A stretch of 64,000 nt of DNA from Candidatus Phyllobacterium onerii (GTDB lineage: Bacteria > Pseudomonadota > Alphaproteobacteria > Rhizobiales > Rhizobiaceae), in assembly GCF_028331445.1 (NCBI RefSeq), contig NZ_JAQMHX010000001.1:868001-932000 (forward strand), written 5' to 3'. Below, in pieces: positions 35,554 through 43,803 of this stretch. A program made the translations under genes and the position numbers. How positions within the stretch are numbered: position 1 is the first letter of the stretch; each line of letters begins with the position of its first letter. The notes beneath the pieces are model-generated. The model was not told the origin of the DNA. It was given only the letters and a program-made list of their open reading frames with translations, and made no database searches.

Positions 35554-36485
35554 GCGCTGGCGCGATGCCGCAACGACAGGTCTTTGGCTGGTCCAGACTG
35601 ATGCAGAACGGCCATGCCTAGGCCGACATTTCACGCAGCTGCAGGGCTTAAAAAAAGAGGCTCGGCGGAGTACATTCTGGTCGCACACCTCAACGCCGAG
35701 CCTCATGCCACTTAGGGTGGATGGCACAAGAGAATTATGTAATGATTTCCAAAAGATAGCAATTAATCCGGGGCTCGGCAAATTTGATTATGACCAAAGA
35801 CCTGAAGGATAAGAGACCTTCGACTATATCCGCCCTTCGGCCATTGCGCCTGGACTGGATTACGTCAGGCCGCAGGTCTGCAACTGCCAAAGCCCGACCC
35901 TCCGGAACGCAAATAACCGGAGGATCGAGCGTCAGTGGGTCTGCTGTGTGAAAAAGAAGCGGTACCCTCTTTAGCAGGCCTCGCCGGCCCGGGGGAGGTG
36001 CCGGCGCTCCCAAAAGTACTCTCAAAATGATCGTGGCAATATGGACCAAATGCCTGCGAATGCTCAGACTAAGGTCCGGTCTGCAAATTAGGTCTGACGC
36101 CGATCGGGAGCAGGTGAGGTCCGGCGCCTTCCTTGGGCTCGGATGATGGACGCCGGACACTCTGTCGACTTGGCGGTCGACTTGCCTACACAACGGATAT
36201 TCAGCGATTGGTTCTACAGGAAAAGCGATGTGATTTGTTACTGCAGCGGATGGCCCTCAAATTGGGGCAGTGAGGCTCGGCCGTCGAAGTCTGCCACATA
36301 CGCCCGAACCTCACCTGCAGGATCTGTGACCCCACGGCAAATTGTCTTCCCGCGGACAATACGTGTCAAGCTGGCGCAGCGGAGCGATCGTCAGCCTGTC
36401 CAAGTGACGTGGCGGTCGGGAACTCAAACACGCCTGCTAGACCGCCGTGCTACCAGCCTGAGAGATAATCGATCAGGCGATGAAG
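35554..36485. other. 930-base region without a recognisable gene
   Basis: No frame here has a believable start, ribosome site or composition. The leftward terminator-like hairpin near 35650 is listed separately. Several GC-rich pairs occur, for example CCTCCGG with CCGGAGG around 35900-35930, and the piece GAGGCTCGGC appears again near 36270. It may be decayed coding sequence or structured RNA. Confidence 0.45.
35650..35704 (-). terminator. Leftward hairpin with 26-base loop and T-run, possible sRNA end
   Basis: On the minus strand GAGGCTCGGCG pairs perfectly with CGCCGAGCCTC over 11 bases, and the stem runs straight into seven T residues. The loop of 26 bases is long for a plain terminator. 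No protein gene ends before it, so it may terminate a small RNA. Confidence 0.55.
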
Positions 36486-36695
36486 TTATTTGATCGCCAA
36501 TTTGGTGTTGGTTTCGACGCCCTGTGCCGCCAACTGCTCATGAGCGCTCGGCTTGAAGCGGGCTTCAATATCCAGATAAGTCGAGTAGCCGACGCCGACC
36601 AGCAACATGACAGCTACGCCATAGTCGCAGACCTTGACCAGGAACGACCGCGTGCGTCTTTCTTCAAAATCATAATAGTCTCGGTTTCTTCTCAT
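36486..36695 (-). CDS. Small single-pass membrane protein of unknown function
   Basis: 69 residues. A basic, aromatic-rich N-terminus (MRRNRDYYDFEERRTRSF) leads into one hydrophobic helix (VCDYGVAVMLLVGVGYSTYL) and a polar C-terminus. The positive charge before the helix predicts an inside N-terminus. GGTGGGG lies just before the ATG. I do not recognise the family. It could be a second gene behind the 79-residue gene on the same strand, 137 bases upstream. Confidence 0.6.
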   Translation of the reverse strand: MRRNRDYYDFEERRTRSFLVKVCDYGVAVMLLVGVGYSTYLDIEARFKPSAHEQLAAQGVETNTKLAIK

Positions 36696-36832
36696 GGCCC
36701 CACCCAGTCTTTTTCTTATTGTTGGGTAAGGATTCTACTCCTGAGGATAGTCCCGAGCAATTCACCAGCGGCTAATCAGTTGGAATGACGATCCTGCTGA
36801 CCAAGAGCTATAAGGAGAGTTTCATGCTGCAA

Positions 36833-37072
36833 TCAATGATACGTGGCTCGGCGATCCAAGGTGATTTCACGATGGGCCGCAATCGTAGCGATTATCTCAA
36901 AGTCGCGGACGCCCGCATCGAACAGTTTCATGATGTGGCGTGCCAGGCGATCCGCATTTTTGTAGGACATCGGCGGCTCGCCGAGAAGGTCGCAAGCCCT
37001 GATGTGGGCGTCCTCCAAAATGCACCAATCGTCTTCGTCATAGGTGAGTTTTTCAAAGAGATGTAGAGACAT
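36833..37072 (-). CDS. Small cytoplasmic protein of unknown function
   Basis: 79 residues, acidic to neutral, starting MSLHLFEKLTYDEDDWC. The helix-rich stretch NADRLARHIMKLFDAGVRD and DFEIIATIAAHRE look like a genuine folded protein. TAGGAGGAG stands at ideal distance before the ATG, better than an upstream in-frame start 11 codons earlier. The opposite strand is also open here with a fair ribosome site, but its protein looks like a shadow. The function is not known to me. Confidence 0.65.
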   Translation of the reverse strand: MSLHLFEKLTYDEDDWCILEDAHIRACDLLGEPPMSYKNADRLARHIMKLFDAGVRDFEIIATIAAHREITLDRRATYH

Positions 37073-37341
37073 GATGGCTCCTCCTACCATCATTGGCGGG
37101 AGCACTTATATGTCTCTCAATCGCTGGTGTGCCGTTGACAGACCCAGCGACCGGGACATTAAAAAACGCACTTCAACCGGCGTCAATAGTATGTCTTCCG
37201 GTAGACAATAGCGCAAGATCGGCCGTGTTGCTTGCTATTACTACTGTTCAAACGGCCGAAACGCTGGTGCTGCACGCATAATTTGCTGCGTCGGGCACCA
37301 TGCGGTAACCTTCATCCTTACTCAATCTGCGAGTGCCGGTG

Positions 37342-37998
37342 ATGAAACGTGGCCTCATTTTCGGTTTAGCCCTGTGCGCCGGTCTGCTGGGCGGCGGCGC
37401 TGTTTTTGTTGCCGGCCAATCCAGTGTTTCACCCAAGGCAATAGAGGCATCGGTCATCCGTACACCGGAACTTCTAGAGCGGGCATGGCGCCTTCCGGTC
37501 GCCGCTGCATTCAATTCAGACGTGACCTGGCAGTCCAATGGTTCCCGCTGTGGCCCGGCAAGCATCGCAAACGCTTTCCGCTCCATTGGCGAGGAGGAAA
37601 CCACGGAGGCGCAGGTCCTCGAAGGTACGGGCAAATGCTGGACCGGCTTTTGCATCATCGGGCTCACCCTGGACGAGATCGCCGAAGTCGCGCGTGCCCA
37701 TACTGAGCGAAAAGTCTCGGTCATTCGCGACCTGACCGTCGAGCAATTTCACGAGCATATGAAACACGCCAACGATCCAGACCGACGCTATATTATCAAC
37801 TTCAACCGGGAAGAGATTTTCGGCGGCGGCAGCGGTCATCATTCGCCCATCGGTGGATATCTGGAGGCGGAGGACGCAGTTTTTGTTCTCGACGTGAACG
37901 AAAATTACAAGCCTTGGCTGGTCAAGAGAGAACGTTTGTTCAAAGCGATGGATACGTTCGATGGCGACAAGAAGCGTGGCTTGCTGTTGATAGAATGA
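37342..37998 (+). CDS. Phytochelatin-synthase-like cysteine peptidase (family C83), exported
   Basis: 218 residues. An N-terminal signal or anchor (RGLIFGLALCAGLLGGGAVFVAG) is followed by the papain-like C83 fold. The catalytic triad is visible: C70 in SRCGPASIANAF, H166 in GSGHHSPIGGY and D184 in VFVLDVNE. Bacterial relatives mostly hydrolyse glutathione to gamma-glutamylcysteine and make little phytochelatin, because they lack the C-terminal domain of plant enzymes, as does this one. Export to the periplasm would be notable. A GTG three codons upstream is an alternative start. Confidence 0.88.
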   Translation: MKRGLIFGLALCAGLLGGGAVFVAGQSSVSPKAIEASVIRTPELLERAWRLPVAAAFNSDVTWQSNGSRCGPASIANAFRSIGEEETTEAQVLEGTGKCWTGFCIIGLTLDEIAEVARAHTERKVSVIRDLTVEQFHEHMKHANDPDRRYIINFNREEIFGGGSGHHSPIGGYLEAEDAVFVLDVNENYKPWLVKRERLFKAMDTFDGDKKRGLLLIE

Positions 37999-38010
37999 AC
38001 AAAACTTGCT

Positions 38011-38520
38011 CTATGCCCATTCAACCCACAGCGTTTCGCGTTTCGACATGTCGAGAACCGTTGCGTGACGGTCGAGTATCGCCCGCAGACAAGGACCGAT
38101 CCGCTCTTCCGGCATGGGTTCAAAACCATATTTACGAAACCACGGGCCGTTCCAGCGCGGTGCCCGGAAGGTCGTCAGCATAACGCCGGATAGTTTCGAC
38201 TCCCTGGCCCTGGATTTGGCCATATCGAGAAATGCTGCGCCCACACCGCTTCCGGAGAAATCGGCAGCGACCATGATGCTGGCGATGTACATCAAGCCGT
38301 CGAGCGGCTGCATAAGGACATAGCCGACGCATTTTCCATCGATTTCGGCGACGACTGTTTCACCACTCAGAAAACGTTCTGCTGCGATAGACGGAGCGTC
38401 CACCACCATCTCAAGACCGTCCCATCCCGCATAACGCAAGCGCGCGGATTTCTCGATCGATCGTAACGTTTCGATCTCTTCAAAGCGGAATGGGCGCAGG
38501 TTGAGGTCGTGATGGTCCAT
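38011..38520 (-). CDS. GNAT-family N-acetyltransferase
   Basis: 169 residues. The core motif MVAADFSGSGVGAAFLDMAKSRA is the acetyl-CoA-binding strand and helix, and RAPRWNGPWFRKYGFEP is the typical region before the last strands. The substrate is unknown. It converges with the phytochelatin-synthase-like gene, with only 12 bases between the stop codons. The next gene on the same strand, a LysE-type exporter, is upstream with about 90 bases in between. Confidence 0.87.
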   Translation of the reverse strand: MDHHDLNLRPFRFEEIETLRSIEKSARLRYAGWDGLEMVVDAPSIAAERFLSGETVVAEIDGKCVGYVLMQPLDGLMYIASIMVAADFSGSGVGAAFLDMAKSRARESKLSGVMLTTFRAPRWNGPWFRKYGFEPMPEERIGPCLRAILDRHATVLDMSKRETLWVEWA

Positions 38521-38607
38521 TGTTGAATTTCCCGACGCGAAGAATCAAAGGAATCATAGGACGGGTTCATGACAGCTGCGCGTCGGGTAATTATTCTGGT
38601 GTAAGTT

Positions 38608-39237
38608 CTATGCGTTCGCCCGTCGATAGAATGCGAGCGAACCAGCAAGGGCAAGCAATGCGCCGCCGCAGATCCTGTCGAGCCAGAGCACACCGGATTT
38701 CTTCAACAGGCGCACTGCACGCGAACCCAGAACGGCGTAACCGAACATGACGGCGAAATCGATCAGCGCGAAGGTCACCGCTAGTGCCAGGTACTGCGGA
38801 AACTGCGGCAATTCCGGCGCGACGAACTGCGGAAGAAACGCCGAGAAAAACAGATATCCCTTCGGATTTGTCACGGCGACGAAGAAACTCTTCAGAAATA
38901 TCGCTCGCGATGACGAGCCTGCGCTGCCTCCCGTGTGCAAGACATCGAGCGTTCCCTTGGACCGCAACAGCATGATGCCGAGGAAGGTGAGGTATCCGAC
39001 GCCGATCCACTTGACCACGGCGAACCAGAATTCCGACGCAGCGAGGAGGGCGCCGAGCCCCAGCGCCACCGCGCCAATGAGGACGAAGTCCGACAGCACT
39101 GCGCCAGCCATACCGAGACAGGCGGTCCTGATACCGAAACGCGAGCCGTTTGTCAGCGCCAGCAGCACCGTTGGCCCTGGTGTTGCAATGCCGATGAATG
39201 ACACCAATGCAAATGCCAAAATCGTCAAGTTCGTCAT
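38608..39237 (-). CDS. LysE/RhtB-family amino-acid exporter
   Basis: 209 residues with six membrane helices. The N-terminal IATPGPTVLLALTNGSRFG is the LysE-family signature, and the mid-region FLKSFFVAVTNPKGYLFFSAFLPQF is the conserved loop. These inner-membrane proteins export amino acids such as homoserine, threonine or lysine, or related metabolites. I use the ATG preceded by GGAGCGGG; 15 further upstream codons in frame look unlike the family. It is divergent from the MCE-domain gene. Confidence 0.9.
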   Translation of the reverse strand: MTNLTILAFALVSFIGIATPGPTVLLALTNGSRFGIRTACLGMAGAVLSDFVLIGAVALGLGALLAASEFWFAVVKWIGVGYLTFLGIMLLRSKGTLDVLHTGGSAGSSSRAIFLKSFFVAVTNPKGYLFFSAFLPQFVAPELPQFPQYLALAVTFALIDFAVMFGYAVLGSRAVRLLKKSGVLWLDRICGGALLALAGSLAFYRRANA

Positions 39238-39414
39238 GACCCGCTCCCGATCAAGTGCTGTTTGCCAGTCCACTGGCGTCAAACATCATTCTCTCTTTTC
39301 AGTTGTCAACTCAAGGCGCTGGTCTCGGATTATTGGTTCGCCATTGATTTGCCGTCCCTTGAGGCGGTAATGAATGGATCACTCATACAATCGCGGAGTC
39401 GCCTCAAAGAATCG

Positions 39415-40401
39415 ATGGAAACCAAGGCCAACTATCTTCTCGTTACGGTTTTCAGCCTTGTGGTCTGCGCGCTCGCGTTTGGTTTCTTTTACTGGGTCGG
39501 TCGTTATGGCGATACGCGGGAAACGTCGACGCTGGAAATCAGGGTTCCAGGTTCCGTCACGGGTCTGGCCGCGAACAGCCCGGTATTCTTCAACGGCCTG
39601 AAGGTCGGTGAGGTGAAGCGTCTCTTTATCGATTCGACCAATCCGGACGCCGTTATCGTTCAGACCGCGATCGACTCGACCACGCCCATCACGCGCTCGA
39701 CGGTGGCAACGCTGGCCTTCGAAATACTGGCCGGACAGGCGCGCATCGAATTGACGGGGGGCAAAGCCTATGAGCCCAAGCTTCTGGAAGAAGCAGAAAA
39801 GGAAGATACCATTGCCCGTATGGACGTCGATCCATCGTCGCTGAAGACGCTGGTGCAGACTGCGCAGGACTGGATCGACCGCGTCGACAAGGCGACGACC
39901 GCCACCGAAGAATATGTCGCGAAAACGCGTGGGCCGCTACTCGCAAGCATTCAACAGGCCAAGGAATTCACCGACGGTCTTGCCGGCAAAACCGAAATGA
40001 TAAACGAGTATGGCCAAAAGGCTCGCAGCGTCGGAGAACTCATGAATGATGCGCGCGATGTCATCTCGCGGGTCAACAAATCCTCTGTGCGCGTCGATGA
40101 AACACTGGCCAAGGTCGACAAGCAGCTTTCGGACGACAAGGACAGCGTGGCCAGCGAAATACGCTCCAAGCTTCAATCCTACCAGCAGCAAGCCAAGAAC
40201 TTGAATACCCAGCTCGTCGCCGTCCTCAACAATCTCGGCAATTTGACTGGTCAACCGCTAAAAAATGCGCAGCGCTTCATCTCGAATAGCCGGCGCACGG
40301 TCGAAGGCATTGATCGCAGCGTTTCCGAAATTGCGGAGGATCCGCACAAATATTTCTTCGGGCCCACCCGTACTGCCCCCGAATACGAAGCACCGCGATA
40401 G
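39415..40401 (+). CDS. MlaD/MCE-domain lipid transport protein, solitary
   Basis: 328 residues. METKANYLLVTVFSLVVCALAFGFFYWVG is an N-terminal anchor typical of MlaD proteins, then the MCE domain (LEIRVPGSVTGLAANSPVFFNGLKVGEVKRL) and about 200 residues of helical, partly coiled-coil sequence. MCE proteins form hexameric periplasmic rings that carry phospholipids between membranes. The MlaE permease and MlaF ATPase are normally encoded beside it but are absent here. An ATG 15 codons upstream with GAGG before it is a competing start, giving a longer cytoplasmic tail. Confidence 0.85.
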   Translation: METKANYLLVTVFSLVVCALAFGFFYWVGRYGDTRETSTLEIRVPGSVTGLAANSPVFFNGLKVGEVKRLFIDSTNPDAVIVQTAIDSTTPITRSTVATLAFEILAGQARIELTGGKAYEPKLLEEAEKEDTIARMDVDPSSLKTLVQTAQDWIDRVDKATTATEEYVAKTRGPLLASIQQAKEFTDGLAGKTEMINEYGQKARSVGELMNDARDVISRVNKSSVRVDETLAKVDKQLSDDKDSVASEIRSKLQSYQQQAKNLNTQLVAVLNNLGNLTGQPLKNAQRFISNSRRTVEGIDRSVSEIAEDPHKYFFGPTRTAPEYEAPR

Positions 40402-40406
40402 GAATT

Positions 40407-40544
40407 TTAGGAAAAATACATTCCAACAGCATAGCTGCCGACGGCCAGGAGAACCATGATCATCGCTGGCGGCCAGTACAGATAGAACTTCATTCCATTG
40501 TCGGCTGCGTACCCGTTTTCATCATTCGATGGGGCATATGTCAT
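40407..40544 (-). CDS. Tiny single-pass membrane protein (45 residues)
   Basis: Reads MTYAPSNDENGYAADNGMKF, then one hydrophobic helix (LYWPPAMIMVLLAVGSYAVG) and a short tail ending MYFS. Start and stop sit cleanly between the MCE gene and a second tiny gene upstream on the same strand, 48 bases away. The ribosome site is weak. The size and the helix near the C-terminus resemble small regulatory or accessory subunits of membrane complexes, but no family is recognised. Confidence 0.5.
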   Translation of the reverse strand: MTYAPSNDENGYAADNGMKFYLYWPPAMIMVLLAVGSYAVGMYFS

Positions 40545-40592
40545 TGCAGGGGACTTCGCCCTCTTATTGAAGCTCGTTAACGACACAAGAAT

Positions 40593-40721
40593 TCACCTTC
40601 CGAACTGACGGCCTAAATACAAGACAATTGGTATGATGATCAAAAAGATTATGAGATAGCCCCAGATGGACGTCATGTAGGGCGCATAATCCTCCTTTTC
40701 TTTTTTTTCATCCTCTTCCAT
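40593..40721 (-). CDS. Tiny tail-anchored-like membrane protein (42 residues)
   Basis: A very charged N-terminus (MEEDEKKEKEDYAPYMTS) leads into one helix (IWGYLIIFLIIIPIVLYLG) and a basic end. GGGAGGCACC before the ATG is a strong ribosome site at correct spacing, which is good support for translation. It probably shares a transcript with the 45-residue gene downstream. Topology is likely N-in/C-out or the reverse according to the acidic head; function unknown. Confidence 0.65.
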   Translation of the reverse strand: MEEDEKKEKEDYAPYMTSIWGYLIIFLIIIPIVLYLGRQFGR

Positions 40722-41044
40722 TGGTGCCTCCCACATCTGCCAATGAAAACAGTGATTAAGAGGACTTCGAGCCGCGATAAACTACGGCTTTGGTCGCATC
40801 AGGCCATAGCGGCGGTGCGAAAACAACTTAGTAATAATGGCTATATAATTAGCTCGAAAGCACTTCATAGGATCAATCCCCATCGATGAGCCTCGATAAT
40901 GATGCGGCGAGTCCGCCGTGCAGGCAAGCCCTATGAACTGATGCGTCCTTCAGTAGACAAAAGTAACAAGGTAAATACAGAAAGATCGCTGCAGCCCGGC
41001 CACGGCGATCTTCATGTCAATTCTGCCGTGACTTTCGTCGCGGA
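40722..41044. other. Intergenic stretch between tiny genes
   Basis: About 320 bases of mixed composition. It holds the presumed promoter of the leftward 42-residue gene. A 21-codon frame just after the 58-residue gene lacks a ribosome site. I see nothing else to support. Confidence 0.45.
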
Positions 41045-41221
41045 TTATTTCGTGTGCTGCTTAAAACGCCGATGCGCAAAACCGCCTTTGGCTCGTCTCA
41101 AAATATCCGAAAGCCTGTTGGGGCTGGTAGGCTTGTTTGGCATTTCTTCGCGGACTTTTTGTAGAATCTGCGGTGTAGCGCAGCAGGCATTGTGGGGGGT
41201 ATGAAGCGTCACGTCTCCCAT
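41045..41221 (-). CDS. Small basic protein (58 residues) of unknown function
   Basis: Begins MGDVTLHTPHNACCATPQIL and ends in a strongly basic tail (ILRRAKGGFAHRRFKQ). AAGGGAGTGACAA directly before the ATG is an excellent ribosome site, the main reason for calling it. The vicinal cysteines at 13-14 and His residues could bind metal, and the basic tail could bind nucleic acid, but neither can be shown. It lies alone between the tiny membrane-protein genes and a membrane protein gene, all on the same strand. Confidence 0.62.
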   Translation of the reverse strand: MGDVTLHTPHNACCATPQILQKVREEMPNKPTSPNRLSDILRRAKGGFAHRRFKQHTK

Positions 41222-41453
41222 TTGTCACTCCCTTAGAAGAACAATTGACCTAGCGGGCTTATCCGAAAGGCTGAAAGCAAACTATTCGCTTAAGCTAATA
41301 GGTGTACGCTTAGTTTCGCGGTTATTCAACTGGATTTGCAGCGCCGGGTGATCGTGTCTGCGTTTGCAGATCATCAACATGCTGTGAAATAAGCGACGTT
41401 CCTTGAAAAGGGCGCCGCTTGCATCTGATTCGCGGTTCTGAAGGCTTCAGCTC

Positions 41454-41939
41454 TTAGGCGAAAATCGGGTGAAACCTTCGCAGCGAAAGAAAGCCCGCGA
41501 TTACGAACAACACCAGCAAAATTCCCTGCGCAATCGCGAACGGAGGTTCTGACCCTGTCGGAGCAAGTGCATTGAGTGCCGGTATCTTCTGGAAGGACTG
41601 TGCAATGAGAACAAAGCAATTCAGATAGAGCGACACAATTGCGCTGACCACATAAATCCAGCGCCAGGAACCGGCCAGGCGATAGACATAGAGCGCAACG
41701 ATCGCCGCGATGAGGAAGATCATAGATATGATACCCACCCCTATGGCCGGCGTGAAGCCGCTATAGGGAAAAAGGAAGCCGGTTACGCTGGTGGCTACTG
41801 TCGTTATCAGGAAGATCAACGTCCAGCTCTCCTTCCTGTCGGAGCCAATAAGACCCGCCAGGACAATCAGCCCTGAAACAATACCGATCAGGCTTAGAAT
41901 CACATGAAAAAGTGTAAACGGCGTCATACCGAAGATCAT
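41454..41939 (-). CDS. Four- or five-helix membrane protein of unknown function
   Basis: 161 residues, very hydrophobic, with helices at about 6-28, 40-58, 64-90, 95-115 and 133-150. The sequence MTPFTLFHVILSLIGIVSGLIVL opens it, and it ends LSLRRFHPIFA. I recall similar short integral membrane proteins in Rhizobiales but no assigned role. I choose the ATG preceded by TTGGGGG; a longer frame of 32 extra codons is less hydrophobic and probably untranslated. Confidence 0.75.
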   Translation of the reverse strand: MIFGMTPFTLFHVILSLIGIVSGLIVLAGLIGSDRKESWTLIFLITTVATSVTGFLFPYSGFTPAIGVGIISMIFLIAAIVALYVYRLAGSWRWIYVVSAIVSLYLNCFVLIAQSFQKIPALNALAPTGSEPPFAIAQGILLVLFVIAGFLSLRRFHPIFA

Positions 41940-42090
41940 GTCCGTGCCCCCAAGTTGCGACCCATCCAATCTGTTGAATCCGGATGTGGCAACACGAAAC
42001 AATGTTTGCAGTCGGTTGTAAATCCATCTGTTCACGAAGAAAATATGAGAAAATAACTCAATAATTCTTCAACAATCAACTAACGTTGGG

Positions 42091-42417
42091 TTATCCAGTG
42101 CATTTCCGACGATCTATAGATCGCGTCATTGAATCGGCTTGTCCCTGCAAGGCGCCGGCCTGCTTCTGGTTGGCCGTACGATAATCGGGCAGGAAGGGGC
42201 CGAAGCCGGTGATCACATTCGGGTCCTGGTAGCCGCGGCCGTTGGTAAGCCGGCTGATCTCGGCCACAGCCTGGTTGCGTTGCGCCACAAGTGCGGGGCA
42301 GGCAACATTGTCATAATGCAAGGATGAAATTTTTTCATTATCAAGCTGGCTTTGTATGCCTGCGCAGCCCGAAAGCAGTGCGGAAAGAATGATCACCTGA
42401 AGGTGCCTTGTCGTCAT
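42091..42417 (-). CDS. Small lipoprotein of unknown function
   Basis: 108 residues with a lipoprotein signal: MTTRHLQVIILSALLSGC, the LLSGC lipobox giving a lipidated Cys18. The mature protein has two more cysteines (NVACPAL, RRKCTG) and a mostly helical middle part (ALVAQRNQAVAEISRLTNG). Lipidation would place it in the envelope. GAGGAT lies about 10 bases before the ATG. Its upstream side is occupied by a family B repeat. Confidence 0.78.
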   Translation of the reverse strand: MTTRHLQVIILSALLSGCAGIQSQLDNEKISSLHYDNVACPALVAQRNQAVAEISRLTNGRGYQDPNVITGFGPFLPDYRTANQKQAGALQGQADSMTRSIDRRKCTG

Positions 42418-42435
42418 GGGCCAATATCCTCACCG

Positions 42436-42540
42436 GAGCATGTCGCACAAAATTGTGCAGCGGTTTTGCGTAAACGACATGCGTGAAAATCAAAGATCTA
42501 AAGCGCGGGAGCGAATCTGAAAGATCGCGACACGCTTTAG
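42436..42540. repeat. Dispersed repeat, family B, copy 2
   Basis: GCATGTCGCACAAAATTGTG then CGGTTTTGCGTAAACGACATGCGT and AAAATCAAAGATCTAAAGC, followed by a second half ending CGACACGCTTTAG. The layout matches copy 1 (25887-25996), though many bases differ, as usual for this rhizobial element. Confidence 0.7.
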
Positions 42541-42625
42541 CGAACAGCGCGGACATGAATGCGGCAATGGCGCCAGTTTGGCAAGATGGATGCAAAAAAT
42601 GCAGCATCCACTTAGTGATTCGACG

Positions 42626-43468
42626 TCAGTCGATCAGCAGGACGCGCACGCTTCCCTGGTCGAGGGGGATGTCCGATACGTTGACGATTCGTGGCTCGGC
42701 GTCAGTCAACAAGACGCAGCGGCGATAATATGTGGCGAGATAGCGGACGAAGCTCGAACCATGATCACGGTGATAGAGTTCCGGCGAAAGCACAGCATAA
42801 ATTGGAATATTGCGCTCCATGAGCCCGGTCATGGACAGGCAGGCGATCGCCTCATAGCCTTCGATATCGATCCATACGAGACCGATCTGTTCCAGCGGAA
42901 CGCATGCGTCCTGCAGGATGGTTTCGACCGTGTTGATCGGGATCCTGGTCTTGGTATCGTTGGGCCTTTGCTGTTTCATGCCGCTTCGCTGCTTGTCGTC
43001 GCGGCCCACGTAGAAATTGGCCATTCCATCGATGATACCCACAGCGCCCGGGAAGCAGCAGACCATATCCTGCAGGCCGTTATCATCGACGTTTCGCTGC
43101 AGCGCCGTAAAATTGACGGCCTCCGGTTCGACGGCGAGTACGCCCACAAATGCGCCGCATGTTGCCATCTCGATGGTTTGCACTCCCGACCCGGCACCGA
43201 GTTCCAGCAGCGTCGCATTGTCGCGAAATGTGCCCGTTGTGCTCAGGATATGACAAACTTTGGCGACTTCGCTTTCGGGGAGCGCACCCAAGTCGATACG
43301 CCTGTCCGAGGCCCTGCTTGGCGCACTCCATGCAGCTGCTTTCATAGAACGAAAACGTCCCGCAATCGGCTGGATGCGGGCGGTCAAAAAACCACCGAGA
43401 CGTTGTATGAAATTGGCCGAAAAATTTGGTCGCGGCTCGAACGCCGCCGTGCGTTGAAAATAGGTCAT
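42626..43468 (-). CDS. FkbM-family methyltransferase
   Basis: 280 residues. The SAM-binding Rossmann motif is in ATLLELGAGSGVQTIEMA; the acidic end of the next strand is VLAVEPEAVNFTALQRNV, and VDTI-type region appears as PINTVETILQ followed by GLVWIDIEGYEAIAC, the FkbM hallmark. FkbM proteins O-methylate hydroxyls on natural products or sugars in surface glycans. A long variable N-terminus (about 75 residues) precedes the domain. I use the ATG rather than an upstream TTG; the ribosome site is weak for both. Confidence 0.85.
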   Translation of the reverse strand: MTYFQRTAAFEPRPNFSANFIQRLGGFLTARIQPIAGRFRSMKAAAWSAPSRASDRRIDLGALPESEVAKVCHILSTTGTFRDNATLLELGAGSGVQTIEMATCGAFVGVLAVEPEAVNFTALQRNVDDNGLQDMVCCFPGAVGIIDGMANFYVGRDDKQRSGMKQQRPNDTKTRIPINTVETILQDACVPLEQIGLVWIDIEGYEAIACLSMTGLMERNIPIYAVLSPELYHRDHGSSFVRYLATYYRRCVLLTDAEPRIVNVSDIPLDQGSVRVLLID

Positions 43469-43803
43469 TGAAAAAATCCAGTTCAAAACAATGATCGATA
43501 AAAGCAAAATACGGTTCTATTTGATGTTATCGACGATGCGCTTAGACCAGCGCAACTCAATAATTAGAGTTATATGGAGGACTGTCCTTAGAAAATTTAG
43601 TATTTTCAAAGGCGTGGCCAATTGAGCGCAGTTTTTGGTTGAATGACGGAACTTAAAACTGTAGCGAAAACTCGATTTAATCAAGAATGACTAGTAAAAT
43701 GGTATGGTATAGCAGTTTAGGCTTGCGATAGGTGCCGTCTCGCCCTTATGATTCCACTTCCGGGAGCCCCCGGCAGTTGCAACACAAGAGTGAGGAGACA
43801 GGA
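43469..43803. other. AT-rich intergenic stretch
   Basis: About 330 bases, divergent promoters of the FkbM gene and the 112-residue gene. A GGAAC at 43648 resembles the first half of a general-stress promoter, but no matching second half is seen. Ends with TGAGGAGACAGG, the ribosome site of the next gene. Confidence 0.5.

Noticed and set aside
36143-36493. Rightward open frame of 116 codons in the gene-poor region
   Set aside because: Composition is unlike a real protein, no ribosome site and no recognisable domain.
36785-37066. Rightward open frame of 93 codons with a fair AAGGAGAG site
   Set aside because: It is antisense to the 79-residue leftward gene, which has a stronger ribosome site and a more protein-like sequence.
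40899-41204. Rightward open frame of 101 codons
   Set aside because: It is antisense to the 58-residue gene, which has a strong ribosome site; the rightward product lacks one.
43648-43680. General-stress (EcfG-type) promoter starting with GGAAC before the 112-residue gene
   Set aside because: The matching CGTT half is missing at the right distance.
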